NCBI GenBank assembly: GCA_947311845.1 | Contig: CAMZMU010000049.1 | Location: 4,602,421-4,666,420 of the forward strand | Length of the DNA stretch: 64,000 nucleotides | Source of the DNA: Poa pratensis | Lineage: Eukaryota > Streptophyta > Magnoliopsida > Poales > Poaceae | Direction: 5' to 3' | In this document: positions 12,520 through 22,697 of the stretch, one piece after another | How the letters are laid out: the number at the start of each line of letters is the position of its first letter | Numbering within the stretch: position 1 is the first letter of the stretch | Translations under genes and position numbers: made by a program | Notes under the pieces: model-generated | What the model was told of the DNA's origin: nothing | The model's input: the letters and a program-made list of their open reading frames with translations, nothing else | Database searches by the model: none

Positions 12520-13990
12520 ACACGTTTACACGGCGTGGGAAACATTGTTCTTGACCAAATTAACATATATGCATGTGCGTCCGGCAATAATCACGGAGAA
12601 GGCACGGAATTGATCCTTTTTGCCCCGGGCAAGCCGGCTATTTGTGTGCACCATGGTTTTGAGGTCACGGTCCGAATTAACATGGCCGGCCGGTTCCGGC
12701 GACGTCGGCAAGGGCGACATGCTGTATGCATTAGAGCGAAGGGCAGGGCAGACGGGTAGGATGATGATAGAACAGTTTGCGGAGCGGCGACCTCAGAGCT
12801 AATCTAGGCGCCCACACGTGGAATGCTAGGCAGAATCGACGACATACGTCGCCCTCACGCTAGCAACCCAAAAGTTGGCCTTCCTAATTATACAGCAGAT
12901 TCTACTAGTACCAAATTATCTTTAGCAAGTCGATGTGGAACGATCTGGCCTCGACTAAGAAGAAGAAGAAGAAGATCAATGGTGGCGCATGGCAGCTAGC
13001 ATGTGCATCTCGCCCATCCGCGCGACCCCGGCATGCATCGCATTCCTCACACACAAAAGAATAACGTGGCTGTAATGCACTGGCTCGCTTCGCCGTTCCC
13101 CTCACTGTGCTACAGTGAAAAGGCGATTTTTGAGCTCCTCCCCGTCAACCCACCTCGCTCGCCGGTGAACCGCGGGTTCCCCCTTCCTCCGCCGGCCGCT
13201 CCGGCGGCGGGAGGATGGGGGAACCCCGGATCTCGGCTTGTACATAGTGTAGGGTTTGGTAGGGTTCCTCCCCGGCGTTGTGGTGTGGGCGACGGTGTCG
13301 GCGAGGTGTTTGGTGTCGGCGTGCTCCCTCACCGGCGGCGGAGCTCTTCGGTCTTCGACGTGGCGCGCGCGACTTCTGGAGGTCGGGGATCCGCTGGCCT
13401 CGTTCGTCCCCGGGTACTGCGAGTGGTGGTGGAGGTGCGGCGAGGCTGCTGTGGGGACGGTGGTGTGCAGGCGGTTGATCTGGGGCGCTGGCCGCAGATC
13501 TGGAGCGGAAGATGCTCGGGGCAGGTCCCCGGCCGATGGACGTCGTTCTCCTTCAAATCCAGCTCGTCGGAGCTGGTGGCTGCTGCGGCTCGTCAAGGCC
13601 TTCGGGCGTGGAGCTCTTCTGTTCCAAGGGCAAGATCTCCGGGCGGGCGGCGGTGGTCGCGCGTGGTGGTGGATCGAGAGGTTGAAGACGGGGTGGCACA
13701 GCTGTGTCGTCTGTATCCTCTTTTTTTCTTTGCTTGTATTTGCTGCTGTATTGTCTTCTTTCCCGTATGAATACAAGTATGAAAAATCAAAAATCAAAAA
13801 AAGGAATAACGTGGCTTCCCTTGCAATACCAAGTGTAGATGCATCATCACATTATTCGTCATTGTTATGCATGTGGAGGGAAGCATCCAAACGTATGTAT
13901 GGACCATTCTTGCCTAATTTATTTGTGAGCAATACGGCACTGATTATAACTTGGTGCCATCTTCTACCTGTTCAAATTTCTTGCCACAGT
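12520..13990 (+). repeat. Triplicated non-coding unit, copy A, right part
   Basis: Copy A resumes here. It matches copy C (28,560-29,250) in order: the TTGTTCTTGACC and AATAATCACGGAG block, the GCTAATCTAGGCGCCCACA block, CTCGACTAAGAAGAAGAAGA with an AAG microsatellite (12,953-12,976), and ACACAAAAGAATAACGTGGC. After a retroposon at 13,072-13,803 it continues with AGTGTAGATGC and TGTATGGACCATTCTTG. Open frames here belong to the inserted element and are not conserved in the other copies. Confidence 0.6.
13072..13803 (+). mobile_element. Retroposon inserted in unit A, 13-bp target duplication
   Basis: The 732-bp insert is bracketed by GAATAACGTGGCT at 13,059-13,071 and 13,804-13,816 and ends in an A-rich tail (AAAAATCAAAAATC). 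The body is GC-rich with no recognisable reverse transcriptase. Copies B and C lack the insert: there ACGTGGCCTCC or CGTGGCCTCC runs on without a break, giving a paralogous empty site. A long target duplication with an A-rich 3' end means copying by LINE machinery. It could be a non-autonomous LINE derivative or a processed transcript. The long open frames on both strands (13,003-13,999) are composition artefacts. Confidence 0.7.
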
Positions 13991-14760
13991 GGTGTTTGAT
14001 TGGAGAGGCTCGTTGAATGTTCGATTTGGTGAGAGCTCCAAGTGAAGAAATTTTGACAGAACAGACCACATCGACAAATAAAATATCAAAAAGGACCACC
14101 TGCAAAAAAAATTGTCAAAAAGGACCACGTGAGGCGTGGCGGCAGGCGTGCCAGGCGACACGTGGCGCCTGCCGCCACGGACGGAGGCGACAGGAGAGGC
14201 CGCCTGGGCCGCTGGCGGCACGTTGCTGCGAAACGGATTCCCGGCGCGTGGAACAGAATCTTCTTTCGTGTGGGACCCAGCCGCCTGGCACCCTGGCGGC
14301 ATGCTGAGGTGGCGGATAGGCCGCCTGGGCCGCTGGCGGCCTTTGCCATGCTGCCCACAGGCGCATGCAGAGGCGCAATCAACTGCGTCGGTGCACTGAT
14401 AAAGAAAATTCCTGATTAAAGCAGAATCGAATCAGTGCATGCAGAATCGAATCAGTGCTACTATTTAAAAAGAATCGAATCAGTGCAGGGAAATCAACGC
14501 GCGATTGATTTTTTTTAGTTAACGCTGGACTTTATTACTGGATAATAGGTGGTACATTTACAAAGTCCGGTGGCAGCTGGACTTTATTACTGGATAATAG
14601 GACGTCCTGATTAAAGGTTGCATGCATGTTACTGATCAACCACACATGACGTCCTACCCCTAGATGCATGCGCGATTGATTTCTGCGCGATCGATGCAGC
14701 TGTCGGACGCTGGGCCCAAAGGCCGCCAGCGGCCCAGGCGGCTTCCCGCCAGCTAGACGT

Positions 14761-16137
14761 CACTATTAGGAAAAGGGTTATAGGTAGGTTGACATTCTGT
14801 GGCGCACTTTTAATTGGTGCGCCACAGAGCGCATGGCAGCTGGTGCGCCACAGAAATCTGTATTTCTGTGGCGCACCCAGACCCGTGCGTCACAGAAATG
14901 CAGATTTCTGTGGCTCACGGGTCTGGGCGCCACAGAATATGTGAAAGCCCACCGCACCTAACTTCTTTCTCTCTCCTTATCCTAATTCTCCACCGCACGT
15001 TCTACTCTCCTTCTATTTTTTTTTCTCTCTGCTTCACGCACGACGCACGCACACCACAACACACACGCACGCGTCTCTTATCGATCTGTCTCTGTCGTCT
15101 CTTCTTCACGCACACACATCAACGCACGCCGCCCGCCGCCGGCCTCCTCCATCCCACCGCCGCTCGCCCCCATGATCCGCGGCGCGCGCCGCCGCCCTCG
15201 CCCTCCGCGGCGGCCCCGGCGTCGCACCCCTTCCTCGACCCTCGCGACCGCCTTCAACGCGCCCTCCGCGGCCGAGGTCAAGGCCGCGCTCAAGCCCCGC
15301 CGGGCGCTCACGGAGAACTGCTCCGCCACCTACTCAGGCTCGGGAACCCCAGCGCGCACCCACCGCCTCGCCGGCACCGGCTTCTGCCTCAAGAGAACGC
15401 CGTCTACGTTGCCCGGCCGGCCAGCTCGCAAGACCAGTTCTGTTCCATGGCCGTCGACGAGCTCAAGGCAAGGTTTGGCCACTCCGACGCCACGTAGTGC
15501 CGCTCGATGCCACGGCGCCTGCTTCGACCTCCTCCCCGCGTCCCCCCCGCGCGCTTCTGGGCCGCCGCCTCCCCGTCCCTCTCTATCCTCGCGCCAGGCA
15601 CCCCCTTCTCGCCGCTCCCGCTCAACGCCACGGCGTCGGAGCTCGCGCCTGGAGCTCTGGCTCGAGGGCCTCTTCACGGCGGCGAAGCTCGCGTCCGCCG
15701 ACCTCCTGCTGCAGCTCATCGTCGCTGGAGCCAAAGGGGACGGCGTCAAGGCCGCGTCGACCTCGCCTTACTCACCGCGGTCGGCGGGATCGTGCTGCGA
15801 CTGCACGGAGGAGGCAGAGCAGGCCGTGGTGGTCGTGGTCGCGAACGCGGCACCGTCCACGAAGGTGCTGGGCCAGAGGGCGAGGAAGCCGGCCGTGTCG
15901 ACGGAGCTGGACCGGAGGGCGAGGAAGCGGTGGCGGCGTACGACGACCGTACGTCGTATTTGTATTTTTTTAAACCTAAAAAACGCTTTTTTGTGGCGCA
16001 TGCAGTGGGGCGCCACAGAATCTTTAAATTTCCGTGGCGCATCTAGCTGGTGCGCCACAGAATTGTCGGCCGTGCGCCCCCGGTGCGCCACAGAATGCAA
16101 AATTCGTGCGCCACTGATAACGTTTTCTGTACTAGTG
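14761..16137. mobile_element. Non-autonomous CACTA element nested in the Mutator element
   Basis: The element opens CACTATTAGGAAAAGGG and closes with the reverse complement of CACTAGTACAGAAAACG. It is flanked by the 3-bp duplication CGT (14,758-14,760 and 16,138-16,140). Both ends are packed with direct and inverted copies of a TGTGGCGCAC/GTGCGCCACA motif, about seven on the left (14,799-14,935) and six on the right (15,990-16,115). These fit the subterminal transposase-binding repeats of CACTA elements. No transposase gene is present. The centre is GC-rich and holds what looks like captured host gene sequence, so it fits the Pack-CACTA type. Confidence 0.9.
15172..15960 (+). pseudogene. Gene fragment(s) inside the CACTA element, partly DUF2828-like
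   Basis: The translation from about 15,226 reads LATAFNAPSAAEVKAALKPR then RALTENCSATYSGSG. This resembles the N-terminal start of plant DUF2828 proteins (a TROVE/vWA-like family of unknown function), where a similar LTENGSATYxxTGNP segment precedes the main domain. Similarity stops near 15,350. A second stretch (about 15,655-15,760, with LWLEGLFTAAKLASADLLLQ) is open but unrecognised. Frames change repeatedly and the conserved downstream DUF2828 core is absent, so no functional protein is expected. This fits transposon capture of exon pieces; the family assignment is from memory and moderate. Confidence 0.4.
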
Positions 16138-16699
16138 CGTGCCGCCACTGGTCACGGCGGCTGGGTCCCGTCCGTCAGAATTTCCGTTGCAGCTGGTCCG
16201 GGAATCCGTTTCGCAGCAACGTGCCGCCACGCCTCACGTGGTCCTTTTTGACAAATTGTTTTGCAGGTGGTCCTTTTTGACATTTCATTTACCGATGTGG
16301 TCTGTTCTGTCAAAATTTCCCAAGTGAAGCCTCACGTGGACTTTGAATGATGTTGGCAATGATGGCATTCTCGGATGTCGTTTCCCTCTTCGGATGCGGC
16401 GTCATGGAGCATGTTGAACTTCCTCATCATTCCAGTTCTCAAGGTGAATCCCAAGCTTTGGCCATGGTCGAAACATGCATCGGCGTTGTGCGTGTCGCAT
16501 CTCCTTGGGGCGTCGGCTTGGAGGTCCGATCATCGCGTGGTAGGTCTCGTTTTTGAGCGTTGAGCGCTCCTTGGAAGAAAAAAACTTTGGAGAAAACATG
16601 GATCAAGGTGCTTTGAGCGTTCTTTCGAAAAAACTTCGTTCAATCGAATTACTACTCCATGTGCTCCAACCAAACCCCATCGCTGTTAGGCCAACGTAA

Positions 16700-16860
16700 G
16701 CAATTAATCAAGTACGCTGACGGTCCGACTAATCGAGTGTGTGTATGTGTGTGTGTGGAAGAGCTAGCGATGGTGCACCTAACGGTCGATCGAGATGTTG
16801 TTAAGCGTTGGGAGTTAAGGAAGGCCGGCCGGGGATAGATGGTGGCGGACTGATGGGTTA
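16700..16860 (+). repeat. Triplicated non-coding unit, copy B, first part
   Basis: GAGCTAGCGATGGTGCACCT at 16,759, followed by GATGTTGTTAAGCGTTGGGA, aligns with the start of copy A (4,870-4,925), and GATGGTGGCGG with copy C (26,038). A short GT microsatellite precedes it. MITEs and a Harbinger element (16,901-19,311) separate this from the rest of copy B. Confidence 0.5.
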
Positions 16861-16900
16861 AGTTAAGCATAAATACCCAAGTTAGCAGCTAAATATGTGT

Positions 16901-17006
16901 TACTCCTCTGATTCATATTAATTATGACTGAATCAAATGTATCTTTTATGAAATCATGTCCCGATACATCCTACTCGGGGCCAGTTAATATGAATCTGAA
17001 GAAGTA
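16901..17006. mobile_element. Stowaway MITE
   Basis: The ends TACTCCTCTGATTCATATTA and TAATATGAATCTGAAGAAGTA are inverted repeats of each other with TA at both borders, as expected of a Stowaway (Tc1/mariner-type) MITE of about 106 bp. Confidence 0.75.
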
Positions 17007-17247
17007 CTCCCTCCTGTTCAAATTAGGTTGCGTATATTATTTTTACAAAGTCTAACTTTAAAAGTTTGACCAAACATATTGATAAAAGTATAAACATTTA
17101 TACTACCAAAGTTATATTTTTATAATCATACTTCCATGTTATATGCATGCACATGGCATTGTAAATGTTCGTACATTTTTGCGTATGTTTACAAAATTTG
17201 TCTTCAACAAAAAATTATGCAACCTATTTTGGGAAGGAAGGAGCATA
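17005..17247. mobile_element. Stowaway-type MITE, abutting the previous one
   Basis: It starts TACTCCCTCCTGTTCAAATT and ends TTTTGGGAAGGAAGGAGCATA, an imperfect inverted pair. The interior includes GTTTGACCAAA, common in Triticeae members of this group. It shares its left TA with the right TA of the neighbouring MITE, so one inserted at the edge of the other. Confidence 0.65.
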
Positions 17248-17277
17248 TGGATGTAGTGGTACCTCAGGATCGAGATG

Positions 17278-17404
17278 TACTCCCTCCGTTCCAAATTAGA
17301 TGATTTCCATTTGTTTAAATGTGAATATATCTAGACATGTTACATATATAGATACATCCATATGTGAATAAATGGAAGTCATCTAATTTGAAACCGAGGG
17401 AGTA
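17278..17404. mobile_element. Stowaway MITE with near-perfect hairpin
   Basis: TACTCCCTCCGTTCCAAATT at the left and AATTTGAAACCGAGGGAGTA at the right are inverted repeats that continue inward (AGATGATTTCCATTT against AATGGAAGTCATCT). The whole 127 bp could fold as one hairpin and has TA borders. Confidence 0.85.
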
Positions 17405-17636
17405 ATAAGCATGGGCAAAATGTCACTCGATCATGTGCACGACGGTTGCCTCGTACGTGATGCACCGAGGAGACGCATGCACATGCATATTTGCTAGTGC
17501 TGTCTGCTACCTTGTATGCATCCCGTACGACGTTATTTGTAGCCCCAGGGGAGATTAATGGTGCCAAATATTATGGAGCAGGTACCAACAGGGGTGGCTG
17601 AACTACTTCACCAATCGGCGCAAAACCAAATGCTTA

Positions 17637-19311
17637 TGATGACTCCAACGGGGCGATGTATCGAGTCCGCGTCGGTCCATTCCTGTCCGTTTTTGTCAAA
17701 ACCACGGCCCAACGGGGCGACGCAAACGGATCAGGATCAGTTTTTCTGTCCGCCGCGACCCATTGTTGGCCCAAATTTGGGCCACCGACGTGTCGGGCGC
17801 GGACGCGCGGCGGACTGGAAACGCGTCCGCGCGGCGGACTGGAAACGCGTCCGCGCGCCCACGCGTTCGGTCCTCCCAGCGCCCACCTGTCAGCGACACG
17901 GCGCCGTTCAGCCTCCCCCTGGCCCAGTCCTTTTTAATGCCAGGGGATAGGGACGGCCAGCCCCCACCCACTCCACTGCCCCACTCCGCTCCCTCACCGG
18001 CGACCGAAACCCTAGTCACAACCCTAGCCACAACCCTCACCGGCGACCGTCTCCGCAATGCCGTTCCGGTGGCCTGGACTCGGCAAGGCCAAGAACGACG
18101 GCGAGGCGGGTCGTCGTCTGGCCGCCGCCGCCGCTTCCGCACGCCCCCCCCGACGCCACCATCTTCCCCGAAGCCGGAGGCCCTCGCCGCCTTCGAGCTC
18201 GCGCCGCCGGGCGCCCAGATCGCGCGGCGCGACCGCGTGTACGTGCGCAGGGAGGACTGCGAATGGTACTGGAAGCACGCATGCCCGCTGCCATGGCCAG
18301 ATGTCAAGCTCCCCGAGCATTGGCACCTGAACCCGCAGCGGATCCCGGTGCCGCCGATGCCGACAAGCGTCCGCGCCGGGGATCCGGAGGTTGAGCGCCG
18401 CCGCGCGCGCCTCCCGGCCTCCCTCCGCAACGACCCCGCCTACGCCGCGTGTCCCCCAACTGGGACATGTGGTTCAGCGGCGAGCACAGCCTGCGGCGTC
18501 AGGCTTTGTACACGCGGGCACCGACGCCGCCGCGTCTAGCCGCTGGGACCTGCCGCCGCACATGCGGCGGCGGGACGCTCAACCAGTGCCGCGGTCCACG
18601 CCACGGTCCCTGCGGATTGGCTCACCGCCGCCGCCGCCACCTGCCGTGAAGATGGAGTGAGGACGAACTCGCCGCCGCAATCGAGGCCTCGAAGAAGACC
18701 ATCATCGAGGACGAGGAGAAGCGGTGGGCCATGGTCCTCGAGGCCGTCGCCCGGGAGCAGGAGGAGGCCCTGCAGGCGCAGCAGGCCGCGGTCCTCGAGG
18801 AGCCATGGTGGCAGCAGCCCATGGACGTGGACCTTCCACCGGCGCCGCCCCTTCCAGCCGGCCTGCTTGGGCGGAGCTGGACCTTCAATGGCGGGAGCTG
18901 GGAGGTCCAGCTCCCGGAGCAGGACGAGGAGCAGTAGCAGCCGTCCACGCCGCCGGCCGCCGTCCCACCGCGAGGCGGGCCACCGGCGCACCTCTGGCAG
19001 CAGCCGGACTACGTCATCCTCGATGGGGACGACGATTAGTAGCCCGCGAAAACAAGTATAGTAGTTTTTTTATTTTTAGATAATATGTAAAATGGCCGTT
19101 TGTGGCCCACCCCTATATATGAATGAAAATGGCCCATATATGGCCTTTTAACTCTAAAAAAAATTTGCAGGCGGAATCGATGCGTCGCCCCGTTGGACGC
19201 ACTGGCAGGAAAGGGGTGGACAAGGGCCAGACGCGCGTCCGTTCCCCGACACAAACGGACAAAACACGGACCAAACGCGCGTCCGTTTAGGTCGCCCCAT
19301 TGGAGTCATCC
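17637..19311 (+). mobile_element. PIF/Harbinger-type element carrying an ORF, TTA target duplication
   Basis: The ends TGATGACTCCAACGGGGCGA and, in inverted form, GGATGACTCCAATGGGGCGA match closely, with further matches inward (GTCCGTTTTTGT against GTCCGTTTGT). TTA occurs at 17,634-17,636 and 19,312-19,314; a 3-bp TTA duplication is the PIF/Harbinger signature. The interior is GC-rich and contains a decayed gene (18,058-19,037). There is no recognisable DDE transposase. The tract CGCGGCGGACTGGAAACGCG is tandemly duplicated at 17,810-17,852. Removing the element would rejoin copy B of the triplicated unit. Confidence 0.8.
18058..19037 (+). pseudogene. Decayed ORF inside the Harbinger element, function unknown
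   Basis: Three frames must be joined to see the protein. It opens at the ATG at 18,058 (MPFRWPGLGKAKND), passes to a second frame with ARRDRVYVRREDCEWYWKHA, PWPDVKLPEHWHLNPQRIPV and DPEVERRRARLPASLRNDPA, then to NWDMWFSGEHSLRRQA. A last acidic part holds ELAAAIEASKKTIIEDEEKR and AREQEEALQAQQAAVLEE, probably a helical coiled-coil-like region, and ends with DDD and a stop near 19,037. Proteins of this style recur in Triticeae genomes as hypothetical repeat-associated genes, as I recall; I know no function. It may be an accessory ORF of this transposon family rather than host cargo. Several frameshifts rule out expression of the full protein. Confidence 0.5.
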
Positions 19312-19319
19312 TTACAATC

Positions 19320-19835
19320 GATGGACGAACCGTACTGCGAATCGGGAAACTCAACCACAATCAGTGGTAGATGAACCAACACAGTTCTAGTACAGTAGTA
19401 AGTACATGAACTTTTGATGCAGCGGTACTACTTCCAGGCCACTTAACAAGCCTAGCAGAACATGCATTCTCACAATATTCTCTGCAAACCAAACCAACCT
19501 ATAAATGAACGACTGCAGAGGAGAACTGTGAACTGGGTAAAAGGCCAAGATCACTGTGCCGCATTCAGTTAGTATCTATGTACAGTACAAAGCGCGAGTC
19601 GCCGTCAGAGCAGCGCATCGGTTGATCAGTCTAATATATCGCGGAAAAGGCCAAGAATAATGTGGCCCACGCACCAGCTAGCTGCAGCCACCTGCACCGA
19701 ATTATTTGTAAGTAGTTGCTGTGTTGCACATGATGCAGCAGGAACAGTACGTACGTTTTTCGGTGAGCACCTTCCTTGACTCGGCGTTGCTGGATTACTG
19801 TTGCGACACGTGGCCGTGCTTTCAACTATGGAATC
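19320..19835 (+). repeat. Triplicated non-coding unit, copy B, middle part
   Basis: Blocks GAACCGTACTGCGAATCGGG (shared with copy C at 26,439), CATTCTCACAATATTCTCTGCAAACC, AATATATCGCGGAAAAGGCC and GTAAGTAGTTGCTGTGTTGC follow in the same order as in copies A and C. No conserved open frame. Confidence 0.6.
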
Positions 19836-19940
19836 ACGGGCACCAAAGAGATTAACTGAAAGAGAAAATTATATCATGTATGATGATCGATCTTATTCAG
19901 AACAAAAAAAATCCTTTTGGACATAACTATGGAGTACCAA

Positions 19941-20150
19941 GTACGGAGATTTTCTAAATGTCAAACCGTGTAAAATTTGACCAAGTTTATTGACAAAGTT
20001 ATCAATTTCTCATAGTAAATGTATAGCATATGAAATTATACTTCATGATGATCTCAATGGAATTAATTTGATATTCTAGATGTCGATATTTTATTAATAT
20101 AAAGCTGGTAAAAAATCGCATATACACTATATTTTGGCAAGGAGGGAGTA
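19941..20150. mobile_element. Degenerate Stowaway-type MITE
   Basis: The stretch ends in ATTTTGGCAAGGAGGGAGTA and begins near GTACGGAGATTTTC. The interior (AAATTTGACCAAGTTTATTG) is typical of the same MITE group. The left end is diverged, so borders are approximate. Confidence 0.45.
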
Positions 20151-20309
20151 ATAATTAAGTAGTCACACAAAACACAACACAAGATTCGCTATGGGGTTCA
20201 ACAAACGTGTATAAGTTTCCGGAAGCCTAGCAACTATGGACGTCCCATCCCAAGATAACATTGTCCATCAGTGATCTTAGTTATGAATTAATGCACCCGC
20301 CAATTAATG

Positions 20310-20600
20310 TGAAAGTTCTAGGAGGGGGGAGGTTTTCTCGAGGCGCTTGCTTCAATAACCTCGAGTGTCGTGGGGTCACTCTTCGACTACCCCACGGTGG
20401 GGATACCTGGGTCACGCCAAGCCCATCAACCTTATGACAAGGGCCCAAGGAAGGCCCAACAAGGACGACGTGCGGCCCAAGATAGTCGACGCTAGGTCAT
20501 GCGACCCCGCCATGCTTGTAAGCGCCATCGGCAACCGTTCACCTGAGACCTAGCCTACCATATAAAGGCTAGGAGGGTCCTTCATCTAGGGTACGCTCAT
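20310..20600. mobile_element. Probable LTR fragment
   Basis: This GC-moderate block contains CTACCATATAAAGGCTAGG (a TATA-like element in the context seen in Triticeae Gypsy LTRs) followed by a CTTCATCTAGGGTAC region. It interrupts copy B of the triplicated unit, which resumes at GATCTGGCCTCGGTAGAAG near 20,609. No TG...CA border pair or target duplication was recognised. Confidence 0.35.
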
Positions 20601-20604
20601 AGGG

Positions 20605-20960
20605 TCCATCGATCTGGCCTCGGTAGAAGAAGAGTCAACAAATAAAGGGAGTCGCCGATGGTCCGTCCCCTACGCATGCATGGCAGCATGTGCATTCGCC
20701 CATCCGCGCGCTCCCGGCATCGGCAACAACTCTCAGGCATCACATTCGTCACACACAAAAAAAAAAACATCGTGGCCTCCAGTATTAAGTTAGTGTAGAT
20801 GCTAGAACGTACTAAGCTGCCATCATATCATATTATTCCATTATTATTCTTTATACGTGTTGAATGAAGTTTCTAAAGGTATGGTCCATTTTTCTTTAAA
20901 AAAGTATGGACCATCTTTGTAACGATGCGAATATAACGCTAAGTCGGCAACCAAGCTATC
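20605..20960 (+). repeat. Triplicated non-coding unit, copy B, last part
   Basis: CATCCGCGCGCTCCCGGCAT, CGTGGCCTCCAGTATTAAGT, TAGTGTAGATGCTAGAA and GTATGGACCATTTTTC match copy C at 29,067-29,195 closely and copy A more distantly. The AAG microsatellite present in A and C is only two repeats long here. Confidence 0.65.
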
Positions 20961-21149
20961 AAACCTTCACATCAACAAAATATTATAACCTTGTTTCTAC
21001 TTTCTATGCCTTTAATTATGATATTTTATTTTCTAATTGTCGTGCAGGCGCACAACAAGGGCATGTAACGTCATGTCAAAATCTCTCAAACTTACTCAAA
21101 TTATGAGATTTTATTTTTTAATGTCGTGCATGCGCTACTAATCACACCA

Positions 21150-21183
<34 letters not shown>

Positions 21184-22043
21184 GCCATATCGGATACATC
21201 CCTAGCAAATATGGGCATCCACTGTTTGTCCAGTTATGGGTATGGACCATTCTTGTCATGTCAAAATCCATCAAACTCGATAAAATTATGTGGCATTATT
21301 TCTATCAATAATACCGTGTGGTATAATTTTTAATTTTCAGGCACACACATCTAACAACACCACACCGCTTTGGCGCCACATCGGCATAAATTTAGTCTAG
21401 TCGGTTACCACTGCCATTTTCATATATGGGTATGTCCTCATTCGTTTCATGAAAATATTAAAATTGGGAAAAAAAACCACCAAATGGTATTAGCTTATGT
21501 GGCGCCTCTTCTTATGCAGAGGCTGGATCTAACTCTAGTGTCATCTTATTTAACTGAGTGGTAAATATTTCAGAAGATTTGATAGTCAAAGGTCAAAGCA
21601 AATGGCGGGCATTATTGGTGGTTTGTTTCATACTTTCCGCTCGACAACCCAAAGATGGACTATACTGGAATACCACCGCGGAAAGTGCTGGTGGCTTCCG
21701 AGCTCACTGGCACTTGATTTCCGAAAAATCTGAAACCACATTTCTAGTCCAAAAAAATCGGAATTTGATACACAAGTATATATGCACATAATGTACATAC
21801 AACATAAGTTGTGTTAAGAAACTTTGTATTTGGGCTACACAAAAAAGAAAATTTTGGGGAAAACTACTATATTCTTTTTTCTTGTTTATTTTCCTGTAGC
21901 TCAGAATACAATCTTTTTGCACAAATTTTTTGCATATACACAGAAAACATGCATATGTATCCAACGGAAAAATATTTGAATTTTTTAAATTAAAATTTAA
22001 TTTTTTTAACACAAATCAGCGTTCAATACCACTGGTACTATAC
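20961..22043. other. AT-rich intergenic stretch with a long poly-C run
   Basis: No gene was recognised. A run of about 28 C lies at 21,155-21,183. Two related phrases, TATGGACCATTCTTGTCATGTCAAAATC-like and CACAC/TCTAACAACACCACAC-like, recur around 21,050-21,380 and suggest a degenerate local duplication. Confidence 0.5.
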
Positions 22044-22205
22044 TACTCCATCCGTACCAAAATAAAAGATTTTTTCGAAATTTAGCATTTTTCGATACGG
22101 ATATATTTAGACGTGTATTAGTGTCTAGATCCACTCATTTCAATTCGTATGTGGTCTACATAGAAATATCTAAAACATTTTATATTTAATACGGAGGGCT
22201 TAGTA
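22044..22205. mobile_element. Stowaway MITE
   Basis: It starts TACTCCATCCGTACCAAAAT and ends TAATACGGAGGGCTTAGTA. The interior CGATACGGATATATTTAGAC is the familiar Stowaway consensus in Triticeae. It lies about 500 bp upstream of the glycosyltransferase start codon. Confidence 0.65.
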
Positions 22206-22522
22206 GTTTAAGTGGAGTATATACTACAGGTGCGTGGACGTACGTCAAGGACTCAAGGTTTCGTGGGAGTCCCATACCACTAGTTGGTGGGAAGGTAGTT
22301 TAAGTGGAGTATATGGTACAGGTAGTTTAAGTAAACGGTGTGGGAAGGTCAAAACTAAGGTCTAAGGGGGGTTAATTAGTTAGTGGAATTTTCCATAATT
22401 TACTGGTTAATTTCAGCTCGGCAGCCCAATGATGACCGGTTCTAGTCCAAGTGTCCAATACCACTAGTACTACGTCAGGTCCGTGGGAGTCCCCCTGGGA
22501 CCGGCGGGATGGCCGGAGCCGC

Positions 22523-22531
22523 CTATTTAAG
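22523..22531 (+). promoter_or_regulatory. Likely TATA box of the GT77 gene
   Basis: CTATTTAAG lies in a GC-rich context about 170 bases before the ATG at 22,698. It would place transcription start near 22,555-22,560. Inferred from position and sequence only. Confidence 0.45.
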
Positions 22532-22697
22532 ACCCCGGAACACCTCATGTACTCCATTTAGTCCTGCCTAGCTAATTCTATCATGTGTATCATGTATAGT
22601 ACTTACTCATCATTCATATATGATCTATAAGGTGAGTGGTCAGTGTACTTCGCTAGTACTCTAGCTAGCACACCATCGGTTCGTTAGCTAGTGATCT

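Larger units (their letters stand above)
14047..16319. mobile_element. Mutator-like element with ~105-bp inverted ends and 9-bp target duplication
   Basis: The two ends, GAAATTTTGACAGAACAGAC on the left and its reverse complement on the right, stay closely matched for roughly 105 bases, through AAAAAGGACCACGTGAGGCG. The element is flanked by CCAAGTGAA at 14,038-14,046 and 16,320-16,328, the 9-bp duplication typical of Mutator transposition. Inside are GC-rich segments with repeated GGCCGCCTGGGCCGCTGGCG phrases, in direct and inverted orientation. No MURA transposase was found, so it is non-autonomous. A complete CACTA element sits inside it (14,761-16,137), making the Mutator insertion the older event. 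Confidence 0.85.

Noticed and set aside
13003..13999. Several long overlapping ORFs on both strands (up to 255 codons)
   Set aside because: GC-rich insert with frames open by composition; Arg/Ser/Pro-rich translations, no motif, absent from the other unit copies.
21126..21311. Short ORF with a polyproline run
   Set aside because: Produced by the poly-C tract; no other support.
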